Positions 34,701 to 43,868 of a DNA stretch of 64,000 bases are shown piece after piece (the stretch's first letter is position 1; every line of letters begins with the position of its first letter). This DNA comes from Stenotrophomonas maltophilia (GTDB lineage: Bacteria; Pseudomonadota; Gammaproteobacteria; Xanthomonadales; Xanthomonadaceae): assembly GCF_006974125.1 (NCBI RefSeq), contig NZ_CP037858.1, positions 558,001 through 622,000 of the forward strand. Reading direction: 5' to 3'. A program made the position numbers and the translations under genes. Under the pieces are notes generated by a model, which was not told the origin of the DNA, ran no database searches, and worked only from the letters and a program-made list of their open reading frames with translations.

Positions 34701-34770
34701 CGCCCGGCGCCTGTATCACCGCCGCCCATCGCGTTGGCGCTGGCCCTGGAGTAGCGCAAACCATGACTGA
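31741..34770 (+). CDS. Sensor histidine kinase with periplasmic beta-propeller (NarL-partner type)
   Basis: A 1009-aa protein. A signal peptide (about residues 1-32) precedes a periplasmic propeller built from two-component-regulator repeats (GDIWDIAQDRDGLLWLATGSGLYRFDG and many similar). A Y_Y_Y domain (about 665-745) and a membrane helix (754-774) follow. The kinase part has a HisKA_3 box RERIARDLHDTLLQGSQG with phospho-acceptor His802, and a HATPase with N box REAIRNALRHA and G box DDGVGIADE. The next gene, overlapping by 8 nt, is its response regulator. The start is either 31741 or 31750. It is divergent from the seven-gene operon, with 96 bp between them, so it may sense that pathway's substrate. 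Confidence 0.92.
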   Translation: MRTMRGRPFPFLRRLPALLTCLLLMTALPALAVQRPALSSGLPGYEHTAWRVGQGAPGDIWDIAQDRDGLLWLATGSGLYRFDGRRFERQAPPPGSSFPSTNMVTLAVGRDDAMWIGYFQAGISQLARGQLHNYGRQQGVPVGVVPHFSQDREGRLWAAINGGLRWFDGRRWQAPPASAGLPERRVQWVLHDSRGTFWVLADLKIWMRGPRQAAFVDTGIAVSQMATLVESPQGEVWLADRLRGASPLANAHGLLAEPEREARRLPDLVAARMQFTTDGALWATMSPHGGVARVTFEGTRALRMERFDSPHGLTATSAVPIIVDREGNLWVGTNLGLNRFRARSVHTLLVGPSDPYRSLVRAGDGRVYGYGEDLKPYDLRRTLLDGSATQLQSAARLAPTPIWQFDWVNLARTVAGHTSLIPLPAPFTGQPLHALLFPDDAQAWVCAGERGVLHYQHAQWQREVRLPEQACSSLALDAQGQLLLGYADGRLRRMSTNRIESFDASQGLSAGPITAMLHHQDLLLVAGEAGLAARLGNGRFVPVRTDMAGVLEGITGMVADPNGHLWFNGSRGLVRMESGQLRRALRSGLPVTPRLFDAIDGMPGIALQSGPIATATLADDGLLWLATNQGLAWLDTTRSHVNTLAPSVRIGDVLYGSEQQPLQDGLRLPAGTSQLQIDYVALSLARPERNRYRYRLSGVDVGWQDAGSSTRAYYTNLAPGSYRFDVEAANEDGIWSTVPASRSFRIAPTFTQTVWFKLLCVAAVLALLVLAVRIRSGQLAALFRARLQERNGERERIARDLHDTLLQGSQGLILRLHAISQSAQTPEAVRGQLESAMQLAERNLAEGRERVNALRDGPFSGRDLASALADVHAEYAGHGTNPLRLTVEGATPPLQADAAEEVFLIGREAIRNALRHADASAIEVELSYGTRCFLLHVRDDGVGIADEDAGHGHWGLQGMRERAQRLGAELQLWTRPGLGTEVALAVPARRLYHRRPSRWRWPWSSANHD

Positions 34771-35416
34771 GTCACCTGCCCCGATCGGCGTACTGGTGGT
34801 CGACGACCACCCGCTGCTGCGTGACGGCCTGGCGGCGCTGCTGGGCGCGCAACCCGATCTGCGCCTGCTCGGCGAAGCCGCCGATGGCGAGGAAGCCATC
34901 GCACGCTACCAGCAGCTGCAGCCGGACGTGGTGCTGATGGACCTGCAGATGCCACGCCTGGATGGTGTGGAAGCCATCGTGCGGATCCGCGCGATGGACC
35001 CGCGCGCACGCATCATCGTGCTGACCACCTACCGCGGTGACGTACGTGCAGTGCGGGCGCTGCAGGCCGGCGCCAGTGCCTACCTGCTGAAGGACATGCT
35101 GCGCCACGAGCTGGTCGATACGATCCGCATGGTCGCCGGCGGCCGCCGCGCACCGATTCCCCCGGCAGTGGCGGCGAGCATCGCCGCACATGTGGTGGAA
35201 GACCGGTTGTCGCCGCGCGAGACCGAAGTGCTGCGGCACGTAGCCGGAGGCCTGTCGAACAAGCGCATCGGCGAGCGCATGCAGATTTCCGAGCAGACGG
35301 TGAAGGCGCACATGAAGAGCCTGATGGACAAGCTGGGCGTGGGCGATCGCACGCATGCGGTGACCCAGGCGCTGCGGCGCGGCATCATCAGCCTGGACGA
35401 CAGCGGTCACGATTAA
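34763..35416 (+). CDS. NarL/LuxR-family response regulator
   Basis: A 217-aa protein with a receiver domain (residues 8-120; acidic pair Asp14-Asp15, phospho-acceptor Asp60 in VLMDLQMP, and Lys in LLKDML) and a LuxR-type helix-turn-helix (about 150-213: LSPRETEVLRHVAGGLSNKRIGERMQISEQTVKAHMKSLMDKLGV). It overlaps the sensor kinase gene and should be its direct partner. Targets are unknown; the divergent operon at 31644 is the nearest candidate. Confidence 0.93.
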   Translation: MTESPAPIGVLVVDDHPLLRDGLAALLGAQPDLRLLGEAADGEEAIARYQQLQPDVVLMDLQMPRLDGVEAIVRIRAMDPRARIIVLTTYRGDVRAVRALQAGASAYLLKDMLRHELVDTIRMVAGGRRAPIPPAVAASIAAHVVEDRLSPRETEVLRHVAGGLSNKRIGERMQISEQTVKAHMKSLMDKLGVGDRTHAVTQALRRGIISLDDSGHD

Positions 35417-35453
35417 GGGGTTGTTCGGCAGGGCCTGCGGCCCTGCACCCACG

Positions 35454-35476
35454 GTAGTGCCGGCCGCTGGCCGGCA
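35454..35476 (+). repeat. GTAG-type REP, class B
   Basis: A 23-nt copy beginning GTAGTGCCGGCCGCTGGCCG. Its reverse copy is at 35870-35892. Confidence 0.85.
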
Positions 35477-35522
35477 ACCTCAACAGCAAAATCAAAAGCG
35501 GGCTCTCCGTGGGATGGCGCAG

Positions 35523-35610
35523 CGGTGTCGGAGTGCGGGGACGCTGCAAGTACGTCCCTGTAAGCTTGGCAGCCGCATCCATGCGGCTGACACCCCGCAC
35601 TCCGACACCG
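35523..35610. repeat. 18-bp inverted repeat with inner hairpin
   Basis: CGGTGTCGGAGTGCGGGG (35523-35540) is perfectly repeated in reverse at 35593-35610. The loop contains AGCCGCAT/ATGCGGCT (35571-35588) and the motif ACGTCCCTGTAAGCTTGG, which looks like part of another dispersed element. Confidence 0.75.
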
Positions 35611-35641
35611 CCCCACCTCTGACAGATTCCGATGGCGGTTG

Positions 35642-35665
35642 GTAGGTGTCGACCTTGGTCGACAC
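35642..35665 (+). repeat. GTAG-type REP, class C
   Basis: GTAGGTGTCGACCTTGGTCG begins this 24-nt palindromic copy. Related copies are at 63724 and 63769. Confidence 0.8.
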
Positions 35666-35666
35666 G

Positions 35667-35756
35667 GTAGATCCACGCCATGCATGGATGCTTCTGGATT
35701 CCAATTCGAAATATTCGATTCCGATGGAGATTCATCCACGCATGGCGTGGATCTAC
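35667..35756. repeat. Inverted pair of GTAG-type REP, class A
   Basis: The forward copy at 35667-35690 (GTAGATCCACGCCATGCATG...) and the reverse copy at 35733-35756 are separated by 42 bp of A/T-rich DNA. Confidence 0.85.
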
Positions 35757-35782
35757 TGCAGATCGCGGAGATCTGTCGAAGG

Positions 35783-35837
35783 CGGGGTGGGTCCGGTTGC
35801 GGGGGTGACGGCGTCCCCCGCAACCGGACCCACCCCG
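35783..35837. repeat. 23-bp perfect inverted repeat
   Basis: The left arm 35783-35805 begins CGGGGTGGGTCCGG and the right arm 35815-35837 is its perfect reverse complement, with a 9-nt loop. Confidence 0.8.
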
Positions 35838-35869
35838 TCTGCCTACAGGAAACCCGCTGTTTGTGCTGT

Positions 35870-35892
35870 TGCCGGCCAGCGGCCGGCACTAC
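35870..35892 (-). repeat. GTAG-type REP, class B, reverse orientation
   Basis: TGCCGGCCAGCGGCCGGC followed by ACTAC. It is followed by the hairpin GCAGGGCTGCAAGCCCTGC, mirroring the left side of the cluster. Confidence 0.85.
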
Positions 35893-35931
35893 CGCAGGTG
35901 CAGGGCTGCAAGCCCTGCCGAACACCATTCC

Positions 35932-37125
<1,194 letters not shown>

Positions 37126-37217
37126 GGGGAGTCCGGTGGAGGAAGTGGACGCATCGTGCCTGTATTCACCAAACGTCTGTAGTAGGCTTCATTACATATC
37201 CTTCATACGCACTACGC

Positions 37218-38147
37218 ATGAATGACCTCGCTACCGGTGCCGATCGCCTGGATCTGCTGCGCACCTTCCTGCGCATCGTCGATGCCGGCAGCCTGTCTGC
37301 TGCTGCCGTGCAGCTGGGCACCACCCAGCCGACGGTCAGTCGCCGCCTGCAGGCACTGGAGCGACAGCTCGGCCTGCGCCTGCTGCAGCGCTCCACCCAC
37401 GGCCTGCAGCTGACCGAAGATGGCCTGCGCTGCCAGCGCCATGCGCAACGCGTGGTCGACGAATGGGAGTCGCTGCAGGCCGAACTGCACGGCGAACCGG
37501 AAACGCTGCGCGGACGCCTGCGGGTAATGGTGCCGCACGCCTTCGGCCAAGCGCAGCTGCTGCCGACCATGCTCGCGTTCCTCGCCCAGCACCCACAGCT
37601 GAGCCTGGAGTGGATCCTTGAAGATCGTCGCCCGGATTTCATCGCCGAAGGCATCGACTGCGCGGTGCGGGTGGGTCCGGTCGACGAACCGCGCATGGTC
37701 GCACTGCCGCTCGCCGAAGTGCCGCGCATCGTCGTGGCAGCGCCGTCGCTGGTGCAGGCCACCGCGATCAGCACACCAGAACAAGCGCAGGCACTGCCGT
37801 GGATCTCACTGGTCACCTACTACCGCGAACGCCTGCTGCTGCATGACGCACAGGGCCGCGCGCATACGCTGTCGATCAGCCCACGCCTGCTCAGCGACAA
37901 CCTGTTCGTGGTGCAGCAGGCCGCACGCGCTGGGCTGGGCGCAGCGGTGGTCTCGGCCTGGCTGGTAGCCGACGATCTCGCACAGGGGCGGCTGGTACAG
38001 CTGCTGCCGGACTGGCAGGCGCCGGCACTGCCGGTGCACGTGGTATTTCCCGCTGCGCGTCAGCAGCCGCCGCGGCTGCGCGCCTTCATCGATGCAATGA
38101 AGGCCGCACTGCCGCAGCTGCACGGAATGCGTCCGGCGCCGCGCTGA
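37218..38147 (+). CDS. LysR family transcriptional regulator
   Basis: A 309-aa protein with an N-terminal winged helix-turn-helix (about residues 10-68: DLLRTFLRIVDAGSLSAAAVQLGTTQPTVSRRLQALERQLGLRLLQR) and a LysR substrate-binding domain (about 95-300). It is divergent from an MFS transporter over a 92-bp gap, the classic layout for a LysR-controlled efflux gene. The effector is unknown. Its stop lies only 6 bp from the end of the convergent, frameshifted hydrolase gene. Confidence 0.9.
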   Translation: MNDLATGADRLDLLRTFLRIVDAGSLSAAAVQLGTTQPTVSRRLQALERQLGLRLLQRSTHGLQLTEDGLRCQRHAQRVVDEWESLQAELHGEPETLRGRLRVMVPHAFGQAQLLPTMLAFLAQHPQLSLEWILEDRRPDFIAEGIDCAVRVGPVDEPRMVALPLAEVPRIVVAAPSLVQATAISTPEQAQALPWISLVTYYRERLLLHDAQGRAHTLSISPRLLSDNLFVVQQAARAGLGAAVVSAWLVADDLAQGRLVQLLPDWQAPALPVHVVFPAARQQPPRLRAFIDAMKAALPQLHGMRPAPR

Positions 38148-38153
38148 CGTCGC

Positions 38154-39477
38154 TCACAACGTCTCGGCCAGGAACGCCAGCACGGCGGGCCCAGCCTCAC
38201 TGTCCGCGTGCGCGTGGCCTTCTGCGGTACCCCCCACTTCAATGAAGGGCCCCACGTCATGGCGATGGGTGGTCGGTTGCAGAACCGGTGTGATCAGGTG
38301 TCCCGCATCCGGGTAATAGAGGAAGCGATCGCGATCACCTCGTCCTGCTTCGGCCAGCCGCCGTTGCGCAACCGCCATCAACACGCCGGAGTCGCCGAGG
38401 CGGTCATCACCGCCGCCCACCCACAGCGTGCGTGCGACGATCTTCTCGATCGGCAACACCGCGGCCTGCAGCGCCGGCGCCCATTGCGGCCCTGGACGTC
38501 CCCAGTCGACATCGTCGCGGTACGGCAACCACGGCAGCGGTTTGCCCTGCCAGCTCAGCGGCGATCGATCCACGGCCCGGAAATCGGCAGGAGCCACATC
38601 CCGCGCAATGCCACGGAAGGGCACCGGACTCCCTACCCAGGAGACCGCAACCCGCAGGGTCGGCAGGTGGATTGCCGTGGCCATGGCTGCAATGCCACCC
38701 CAGGAGCCCCCCCAGCAACCCGACCCGCTGCGGTTCCACCCCAGGGTGCCGCTGAAGCCAATGCACCGCGTCACGTACGGTCTCCAACGGAACGTCAATC
38801 AGATCCTTGGGCACGCCTGGCCCGCGATACCACGCAATCGACAATGCGACGTAGCCGTTGCTGGCCAGCCAGGCGGCATACATGTCACCGCCCTCGAACC
38901 CGCCTTCTGCGCCGCCCAGCGTCACCATCGCCGCCACGCGGGCGCCGGGTCGCAGATCCGCTGGCAGATACAGATGCGCCTCACGCCCACCAATCTCGAC
39001 CCGTTGCACCTGCACGCCTGGCAGCATCAGGTGGCGCTGCAATGTTCGCCGTGCAACCACCGAACCGGCCCGTTCCACTTCCAGTTCAAACGTCTGCGGC
39101 AGGAACCCCATGCCATCGGCGGCGCGGCGCCACGGCAGCGGTAGTGCACTGGCGCGTCCCTGCTGCGGCTGCATCGACCAGATCAGTCCGCTCGCATCGA
39201 TCCCGCGGTAGCTACCCTGCTCCGATCCGCTGCGGGCAGTATCGACCTGGCCATCCAGGTCAGCACGCAACACTGCCTCCGACTGCCAGCGCTGGCCACG
39301 GCTGTCCTGCATCGACAGGCGCAGGCGCACCGCCTCGGCAACCGCAAGGCCTCCCACCGTGATCACCGGAACGCGATCAGCACGTCCCTGCTGGTCATCC
39401 ACCTCAACGCGGACATCGGCCATCGCCGGGATCGCCAGCGCGCACAGCAACCATCCCCAACCTCGTCGCATCCGCAT
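38154..39477 (-). pseudogene. BAAT-type acyl-CoA thioesterase/acyltransferase hydrolase, frameshifted
   Basis: Two overlapping frames together give one protein. The upstream frame (39477 to about 38714) has a signal peptide (MRMRRGWGWLLCALAIPAMA), a Bile_Hydr_Trans-like beta domain and the start of an alpha/beta hydrolase up to QRVGLLGG. The downstream frame continues with GGSWGGIAAMATAIHLP, containing the nucleophile motif G-x-S-x-G, and ends with a plausible acid (GGGDDRLGDSG) and His (YPDAGHLI). The junction is a run of seven C (38707-38713; G on the coding strand); six would restore LLGGSWGG. This is either a real inactivation, a slippage-prone switch or a sequencing error. GAGGGC precedes ATG 39477. 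Confidence 0.85.
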
Positions 39478-39574
39478 GTCTTGCCCTCACCTGCAAAGTG
39501 AGCAGGGTGCCCTGATGGCCATGCGTGTCCCGCAGAATCCAGCGTCGATGGCGCCAACCGTGCCGCCGCTGGCC

Positions 39575-40306
39575 TCAACCGTGTTTCAAGCGTGCTTCCA
39601 GAGCCGCGGCCAAGGCGGGGCGGTAACTTCGACTGACCGGCACCTGCACACCCCCGGCCAACTCAAGCAGCGCGTCACCGTTGTGACGTTCGACAAGGCC
39701 CTGCACGCGCAACGGGTTGACCAGCACCGAGCGATGCACGCGCAGCAGGCCGCTCGGCACCAGACGCTCGGCCAACCGGGCAATCGGCTCGCGCAGCAGA
39801 TGCAGGCGAGGCCCGACATGGACGCAGGCGTAATGCCCGGCCATGTCGATGTAGTCGATCTGCGCCACGGGTACGTAGTGCGTTCCGCCTGCGGCGGGAA
39901 CAGCCAGAGCCCGGGCATGGCACTCTCCTTCGTCGAGCAACCCGGCCAGGCGCCGTACGCGCGCGATCGCCTCCTGCAGTCGTGGCATCGCCACCGGCTT
40001 GAGCAGGTAGTCGGCCACGCCCAGTTCAAAAGCCTGCAGTGCATGCTGTGGCAGCGCGGTCACGAAGATGGTGTGCGCGGCCAGCGCTGGCTGCTGCGCC
40101 GGCAGCTCCCAGCCCCGGCCATCAGGCAGCACCAGATCCAGCAGCAACAGATCGAAGCGTCGCCCCAGCAGCAGGTGCCGCGCCTGTTCAAGGCTGGCAG
40201 CTTCGGCATCGACCCTGACCTGCGGGATACGTGCCAGCAGCTCACGCAGGCGGTGACGCGCCAACGCCACGTCATCCACCAGCAACACGCTCAACGGGCG
40301 CATCAT
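39575..40306 (-). CDS. LytTR-family response regulator
   Basis: A 243-aa protein. The receiver domain (about residues 5-115) has Asp11-Asp12 and phospho-acceptor Asp57 (LLLLDLVLPDG). A LytTR DNA-binding domain follows (about 140-240: VPVAQIDYIDMAGHYACVHVG and LLRVHRSVLVNPLRVQGLVER). The start is 40306 or 40303, both overlapping the end of the sensor gene. The pair resembles AlgZ/AlgR and LytS/LytR systems; targets are not evident. Confidence 0.9.
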   Translation of the reverse strand: MMRPLSVLLVDDVALARHRLRELLARIPQVRVDAEAASLEQARHLLLGRRFDLLLLDLVLPDGRGWELPAQQPALAAHTIFVTALPQHALQAFELGVADYLLKPVAMPRLQEAIARVRRLAGLLDEGECHARALAVPAAGGTHYVPVAQIDYIDMAGHYACVHVGPRLHLLREPIARLAERLVPSGLLRVHRSVLVNPLRVQGLVERHNGDALLELAGGVQVPVSRSYRPALAAALEARLKHG

Positions 40307-41388
40307 GCCGCACGTTCCGGCAGGAGCAGGCAGACCCTGTAGCCGGTGTCCATGCGGCCAGCCTGCAGATGGCCGCCGACCATCGCCAAGCGGCGCTGCA
40401 GCGTGTCCAGGCCACTGCCGAGGCCGTCGCCACGCGCAGGACGCAGGCAGGGATTGAACACAGCGACCTGCAGCCCGTTACGGTGTACCTCTGCTTCCAG
40501 CTCGATCTGCAGGGGCGGATCCCCCGCCTGCCAGCCGCTGTGCAGGACGGCGTTCTCGATCAGGGGCTGCAGCAACAACCCCGGCACCGGCCACCCCAAG
40601 GCCTCCGCACTGGCCTGCAGGTGCAGATGCAGCGCCTCGTCATGGAGCAGCGATTGCAGGGCCACATAATCCTGCGCGGCTCCCAGCTCATCAACCAACG
40701 AACGTTGCGCCGGGCATTGCAGGGTGTCGCGCAACAGCGAGGACAGCTGCACCAGGGCCGCGTCCGCCGCCAGCGGGCGCAGCAGCGCCAGGCCGCCGAT
40801 GGCGTTGAGCGCGTTGAACAGGAAATGATGCTGGAGGTGTTGGCGCAGGGCCACTTCGCGGGCGAGCTGCAGGGCCTCCGATTGTGCTTTCAGTCGCTGC
40901 AGCCAGGCCAGGCCGTGGCCTGTACCGGCCACTGCGATGAATGTTGGCAAGGCGAACAGCGCGGTAATGCCGATTGCCCGAGCCACCTGCCCGGACGACG
41001 GCAGCGGCTGTTCCTGCCACAGCTGCAGCAGCAGGTGGCCCAACCCCCAGCCCAGAGCGGTCAATGCCGGAGTCAGCAGCAGGCCCAGCAGCATCCAGAC
41101 GGCCAGGTGATGCCGTCCCGGCAATGGCCAGCGCCGACACGCCGCCCACAGCAACGGCGTCGCCAGCATCCAGGGCAACTCGGCGCCGAGGATGAACAAC
41201 GCCGCTGGCACCAGGCCACCCGGTTGCTGGCTCAGGTGTACCGCTGGAATGGACGTGGCGATGAGCAGCCCCCACAACGCCAGCATCACCCCGAGCGGGC
41301 GAGGCAGCGACAGCGGCGCTTCATGGGCGGGCAGCAGGGAAAGTGGCAAAGCAGGCATGCAAGGAATCGAACAGGAAACGGGCACCAT
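40303..41388 (-). CDS. LytS/AlgZ-type sensor histidine kinase
   Basis: About 361 aa, with four or more membrane helices in the first 170 residues followed by a His_kinase domain with the signature LRQHLQHHFLFNALNAIGGLALL (phospho-acceptor within HHFLFN) and an ATPase region (LLLQPLIENAVLHSGWQ, GLGSGLDTLQRRLAMVGG). Such kinases pair with LytTR regulators, encoded here 3' with a 4-nt overlap. The start is uncertain: ATG 41388, ATG 41358 and GTG 41403 are possible and none has a strong ribosome binding site. Confidence 0.87.
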   Translation of the reverse strand: MVPVSCSIPCMPALPLSLLPAHEAPLSLPRPLGVMLALWGLLIATSIPAVHLSQQPGGLVPAALFILGAELPWMLATPLLWAACRRWPLPGRHHLAVWMLLGLLLTPALTALGWGLGHLLLQLWQEQPLPSSGQVARAIGITALFALPTFIAVAGTGHGLAWLQRLKAQSEALQLAREVALRQHLQHHFLFNALNAIGGLALLRPLAADAALVQLSSLLRDTLQCPAQRSLVDELGAAQDYVALQSLLHDEALHLHLQASAEALGWPVPGLLLQPLIENAVLHSGWQAGDPPLQIELEAEVHRNGLQVAVFNPCLRPARGDGLGSGLDTLQRRLAMVGGHLQAGRMDTGYRVCLLLPERAA

Positions 41389-41434
41389 GCTAGGTGCCCG
41401 CACCGGTTCGTTCCCGTGCCGGAAGCAAGGGGCT

Positions 41435-41518
41435 CATCCACGCATGGCGTGGATCTACTGCTGATCGCAGGAATGGATACCTTGACGGTCGCCGGTAGTT
41501 CCACGCCATGCGTGGATT
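41435..41518. repeat. Inverted pair of GTAG-type REP, class A
   Basis: The reverse copy is at 41435-41458 and the forward copy at 41495-41518 (GTAGTTCCACGCCATGCGTG). It lies between the kinase start and the stop of the amidohydrolase gene, so it is probably at the 3' end of the latter. Confidence 0.85.
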
Positions 41519-41534
41519 CCGTCCAACCCCACAA

Positions 41535-42992
41535 TCAGTCAGCTTTCGCCGCCCCTGCATTCCACGCCGCCACCTTGGCCTTGGTATCAGCCAACATCCT
41601 GTCCAGCGCGGCACGGTCATACACGTTGCCACGCAGGATCACGCTGTCGATCTTTTCGGTGGCAGCGATGTCCTGCAGCGGGTTGGCGGTCAGCAGCACG
41701 AGATCGGCAGCCTTGCCCTGCGCGACACCGCCGTAGCGGTCCATCTGGCCGAACCAGGCCGGGCCGGAACGGGTTGCGGCCGACAGCGCCTGCGGTGCGC
41801 TCAGGCCTTCCTTCACGAACAGCTGCAGTTCCTGGTGCAGGGCGATGCCCGGGAAGTTGAACGAGTTGAGGAAGCCCGCATCGGTACCGGCGATGATCGT
41901 CACGCCGGCCTCCTGCAGCATCGGCAGCACTGCAGCGACCTGGTGGTACTGCGCGTGGCGCGCTTCGATCTGCGCCGGCGTCGCCTTCGCCGCGCGGTCC
42001 ACGCGCCACTGGTAGGTCGCGCGCAGGCCCGGGCCGATGTAGGCCAGGTACGGATCGTTGGCGTGGTCATCCTGGTCAAGGAAGTCGAGGATGCGGCCAC
42101 CGTTGAGGGTCGGGGTCACGAATACGCCACGCTTGGCGAAATCACGGTAGGCGTGCATCGCCGTGTCACGGTCGAAGCTGGCGTCGAGGCGGCGGTTGGC
42201 TTCGGCGCGGTCGATCCGGCCGGCACCGAAGTCGGTGGCGATCTTCGCTTCGTCCTTGCTGCCGGCCTTGAATGCGTAGTCCAGGTGCTCGATCGAGGCC
42301 AGGCCGGCATCGACCGCCTGCTCCACGGTCAGCGCCATCGGGATGTGACCCGAGGCCTTGAAGCCGGCCTTGCGCGCGGCACTGGCCGAGTACAGGAACA
42401 GTTCCGGCTTCAGCGTGCTGTCGGTGATCTTCACGAAATCAACGTTGTCGTGCTGCAGGCGGGCGATTGCCTTGTCGGCGTCGGCCTCGCTGCCCACTTC
42501 GATCGTGCCCTTCCAGACCGGCTTGATGCCCTCGATCTTCGCGCCCGAACTGAGCAGGCGTGGGCCGAACAAGGTGCCCTTGGCGATCTCGCCGCGCCAC
42601 TGCAGCACCTGCCCGGGCAGATCGCCGGAACAGTCGCGCACGGTGGTGATGCCGTGCGCGATGTACAGCGGCAGCAGTGCCTTGTTCTCTTCGATCAGCG
42701 CCGGGCCACCACCGAAGTGCACGTGCATGTCCCACAGGCCCGGGATCAGGTACTTGCCCTTGGCATCGATCTGGCGGGCCGCACTCCACTGGCTGCGCAG
42801 CTGCGCGTCCGGGCCAACGGCGACGATGTCCTCGCCACGGATCACCACACTCTGCCCGGCCAGGGTGCTGGCGTGCTCGACATCAACCACGGTGGCGTTG
42901 CGGATCAACAGGTCAGCACGCTCGGCGGCAGACGCCGACAACGGTGCAACCGCAAGAAGGATGGCGAGGGACAATGGACGGGAGCGGAACAT
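41535..42992 (-). CDS. Exported metal-dependent amidohydrolase
   Basis: A 485-aa protein with a signal peptide (residues 1-22, MFRSRPLSLAILLAVAPLSASA). The amidohydrolase_1 core has the metal motif GLWDMHVHFGG (His90, His92), GHIPMA, HLDYAF and the late Asp in IAGTDAGFLNSFNFPGIALHQELQLF. This is the imidazolonepropionase/Xaa-Pro dipeptidase-like branch, often periplasmic in Xanthomonadaceae. ATG 42992 has AGGA 8 nt upstream; the longer frame into the ankyrin gene is rejected. It lies 52 nt downstream of the ankyrin lipoprotein gene and is probably cotranscribed with it. Confidence 0.88.
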   Translation of the reverse strand: MFRSRPLSLAILLAVAPLSASAAERADLLIRNATVVDVEHASTLAGQSVVIRGEDIVAVGPDAQLRSQWSAARQIDAKGKYLIPGLWDMHVHFGGGPALIEENKALLPLYIAHGITTVRDCSGDLPGQVLQWRGEIAKGTLFGPRLLSSGAKIEGIKPVWKGTIEVGSEADADKAIARLQHDNVDFVKITDSTLKPELFLYSASAARKAGFKASGHIPMALTVEQAVDAGLASIEHLDYAFKAGSKDEAKIATDFGAGRIDRAEANRRLDASFDRDTAMHAYRDFAKRGVFVTPTLNGGRILDFLDQDDHANDPYLAYIGPGLRATYQWRVDRAAKATPAQIEARHAQYHQVAAVLPMLQEAGVTIIAGTDAGFLNSFNFPGIALHQELQLFVKEGLSAPQALSAATRSGPAWFGQMDRYGGVAQGKAADLVLLTANPLQDIAATEKIDSVILRGNVYDRAALDRMLADTKAKVAAWNAGAAKAD

Positions 42993-43044
42993 GGACAGGA
43001 TCCTGGTAGGCACGACCAGCGTGCGGGGTGGAAGGGGCTCGATA

Positions 43045-43746
43045 TCAGCGCGTCGCGCCGTGCTGGCGCAGCAGCGCTTCAATGTTGGTATAGCCGCGTT
43101 GACGGGCATGGGCCAGCGGTGTAGCGCCATCGCCGTCGGCCAGCTCCGGGTTGGCGCCGGCCTCCAGCAGCAGCTGCACGATCTGCACATGGCGCGCGCC
43201 GCCATCGCCAAGCAGGATCGCCTCCAGCAGCGCGGTCCAGTGCAGCCGGTTGACATGGTCCACCGCCACACCGGCGCGCAGCAGCGTGCGCACGGTGGCG
43301 ACGTGCCCGCGCTCGGCGGCCGGAATCAGCGCGGTGCCACCATAGCGGTTGGTGCTGCGCAGATCGGCGCCATGCGCCAGCGTCATCGCCAGGATCTCGT
43401 CCAGGCCGCGCGCACCGGCATACAGGTAGGCGCTGTCCTGCAACGCATCCTTGGCATTGACGTCGGCGCCGGCTTCGATCAGCTCACGCGCGGCATCCAC
43501 GTTGTTGCCGTGCGTGGCCAGCAGCAGCGCGGTGCGGCCCTGGCCATCGCGCGCCTCCAGCGTGGCGCCATCCTCGATCGCCTGTCGCACCGCATCGGCG
43601 TCGCCGCGGCTGGCGGCATCACGCAGGCGGCCATCGACGTCGGCTTTGGACATGGCGGTGCAGGCGGGGGTGACCATGGCCAGCAGGCACAACAGCAGCA
43701 CGCGCGTGAACGGCGCAGGCCAGCCAGGGGAACGATGGACGCGCAT
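43045..43746 (-). CDS. Ankyrin-repeat lipoprotein
   Basis: A 233-aa protein with a signal peptide ending in MVTPAC (Cys29), probably a lipobox, followed by about five ankyrin repeats (such as DGQGRTALLLATHGNNVDAARELIEAGADVNAKD and DGDGATPLAHARQRGYTNIEALLRQHG). Exported ankyrin proteins often partner an enzyme encoded alongside, for example catalases; here the neighbour is the exported amidohydrolase, so a protein-protein role with it is plausible. GGAG lies 9 nt before the ATG. The gene is divergent from a LysR regulator. Confidence 0.88.
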   Translation of the reverse strand: MRVHRSPGWPAPFTRVLLLCLLAMVTPACTAMSKADVDGRLRDAASRGDADAVRQAIEDGATLEARDGQGRTALLLATHGNNVDAARELIEAGADVNAKDALQDSAYLYAGARGLDEILAMTLAHGADLRSTNRYGGTALIPAAERGHVATVRTLLRAGVAVDHVNRLHWTALLEAILLGDGGARHVQIVQLLLEAGANPELADGDGATPLAHARQRGYTNIEALLRQHGATR

Positions 43747-43868
43747 GACAGTGTCTCCTCATGTCCGTCGCCACGGAACGCCGTGCGACGGTAGCAACAG
43801 CCGGGCATTGCCGGCCCCTGCCCTGCATGGTAGAAGTCGGCCTGGGTATCCAGAAGTGAAATGTTCAA

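Larger units (their letters stand above)
35417..35931. repeat. Nested cluster of palindromes between convergent genes
   Basis: No gene is seen in these 515 bp. The outer arms (about 35422-35476 and 35870-35925) are near-perfect reverse complements, each made of a GC hairpin (CAGGGC/GCCCTG) plus a class B GTAG repeat. Inside lie an 18-bp inverted repeat (35523-35540/35593-35610), a class C repeat (35642-35665), a class A inverted pair (35667-35756) and a 23-bp perfect inverted repeat (35783-35805/35815-35837). Almost every base belongs to a stem or loop. Confidence 0.85.

Noticed and set aside
42358..43794. Plus-strand frame over the amidohydrolase and ankyrin genes
   Set aside because: Antisense shadow; both minus-strand genes have signal peptides and domains.
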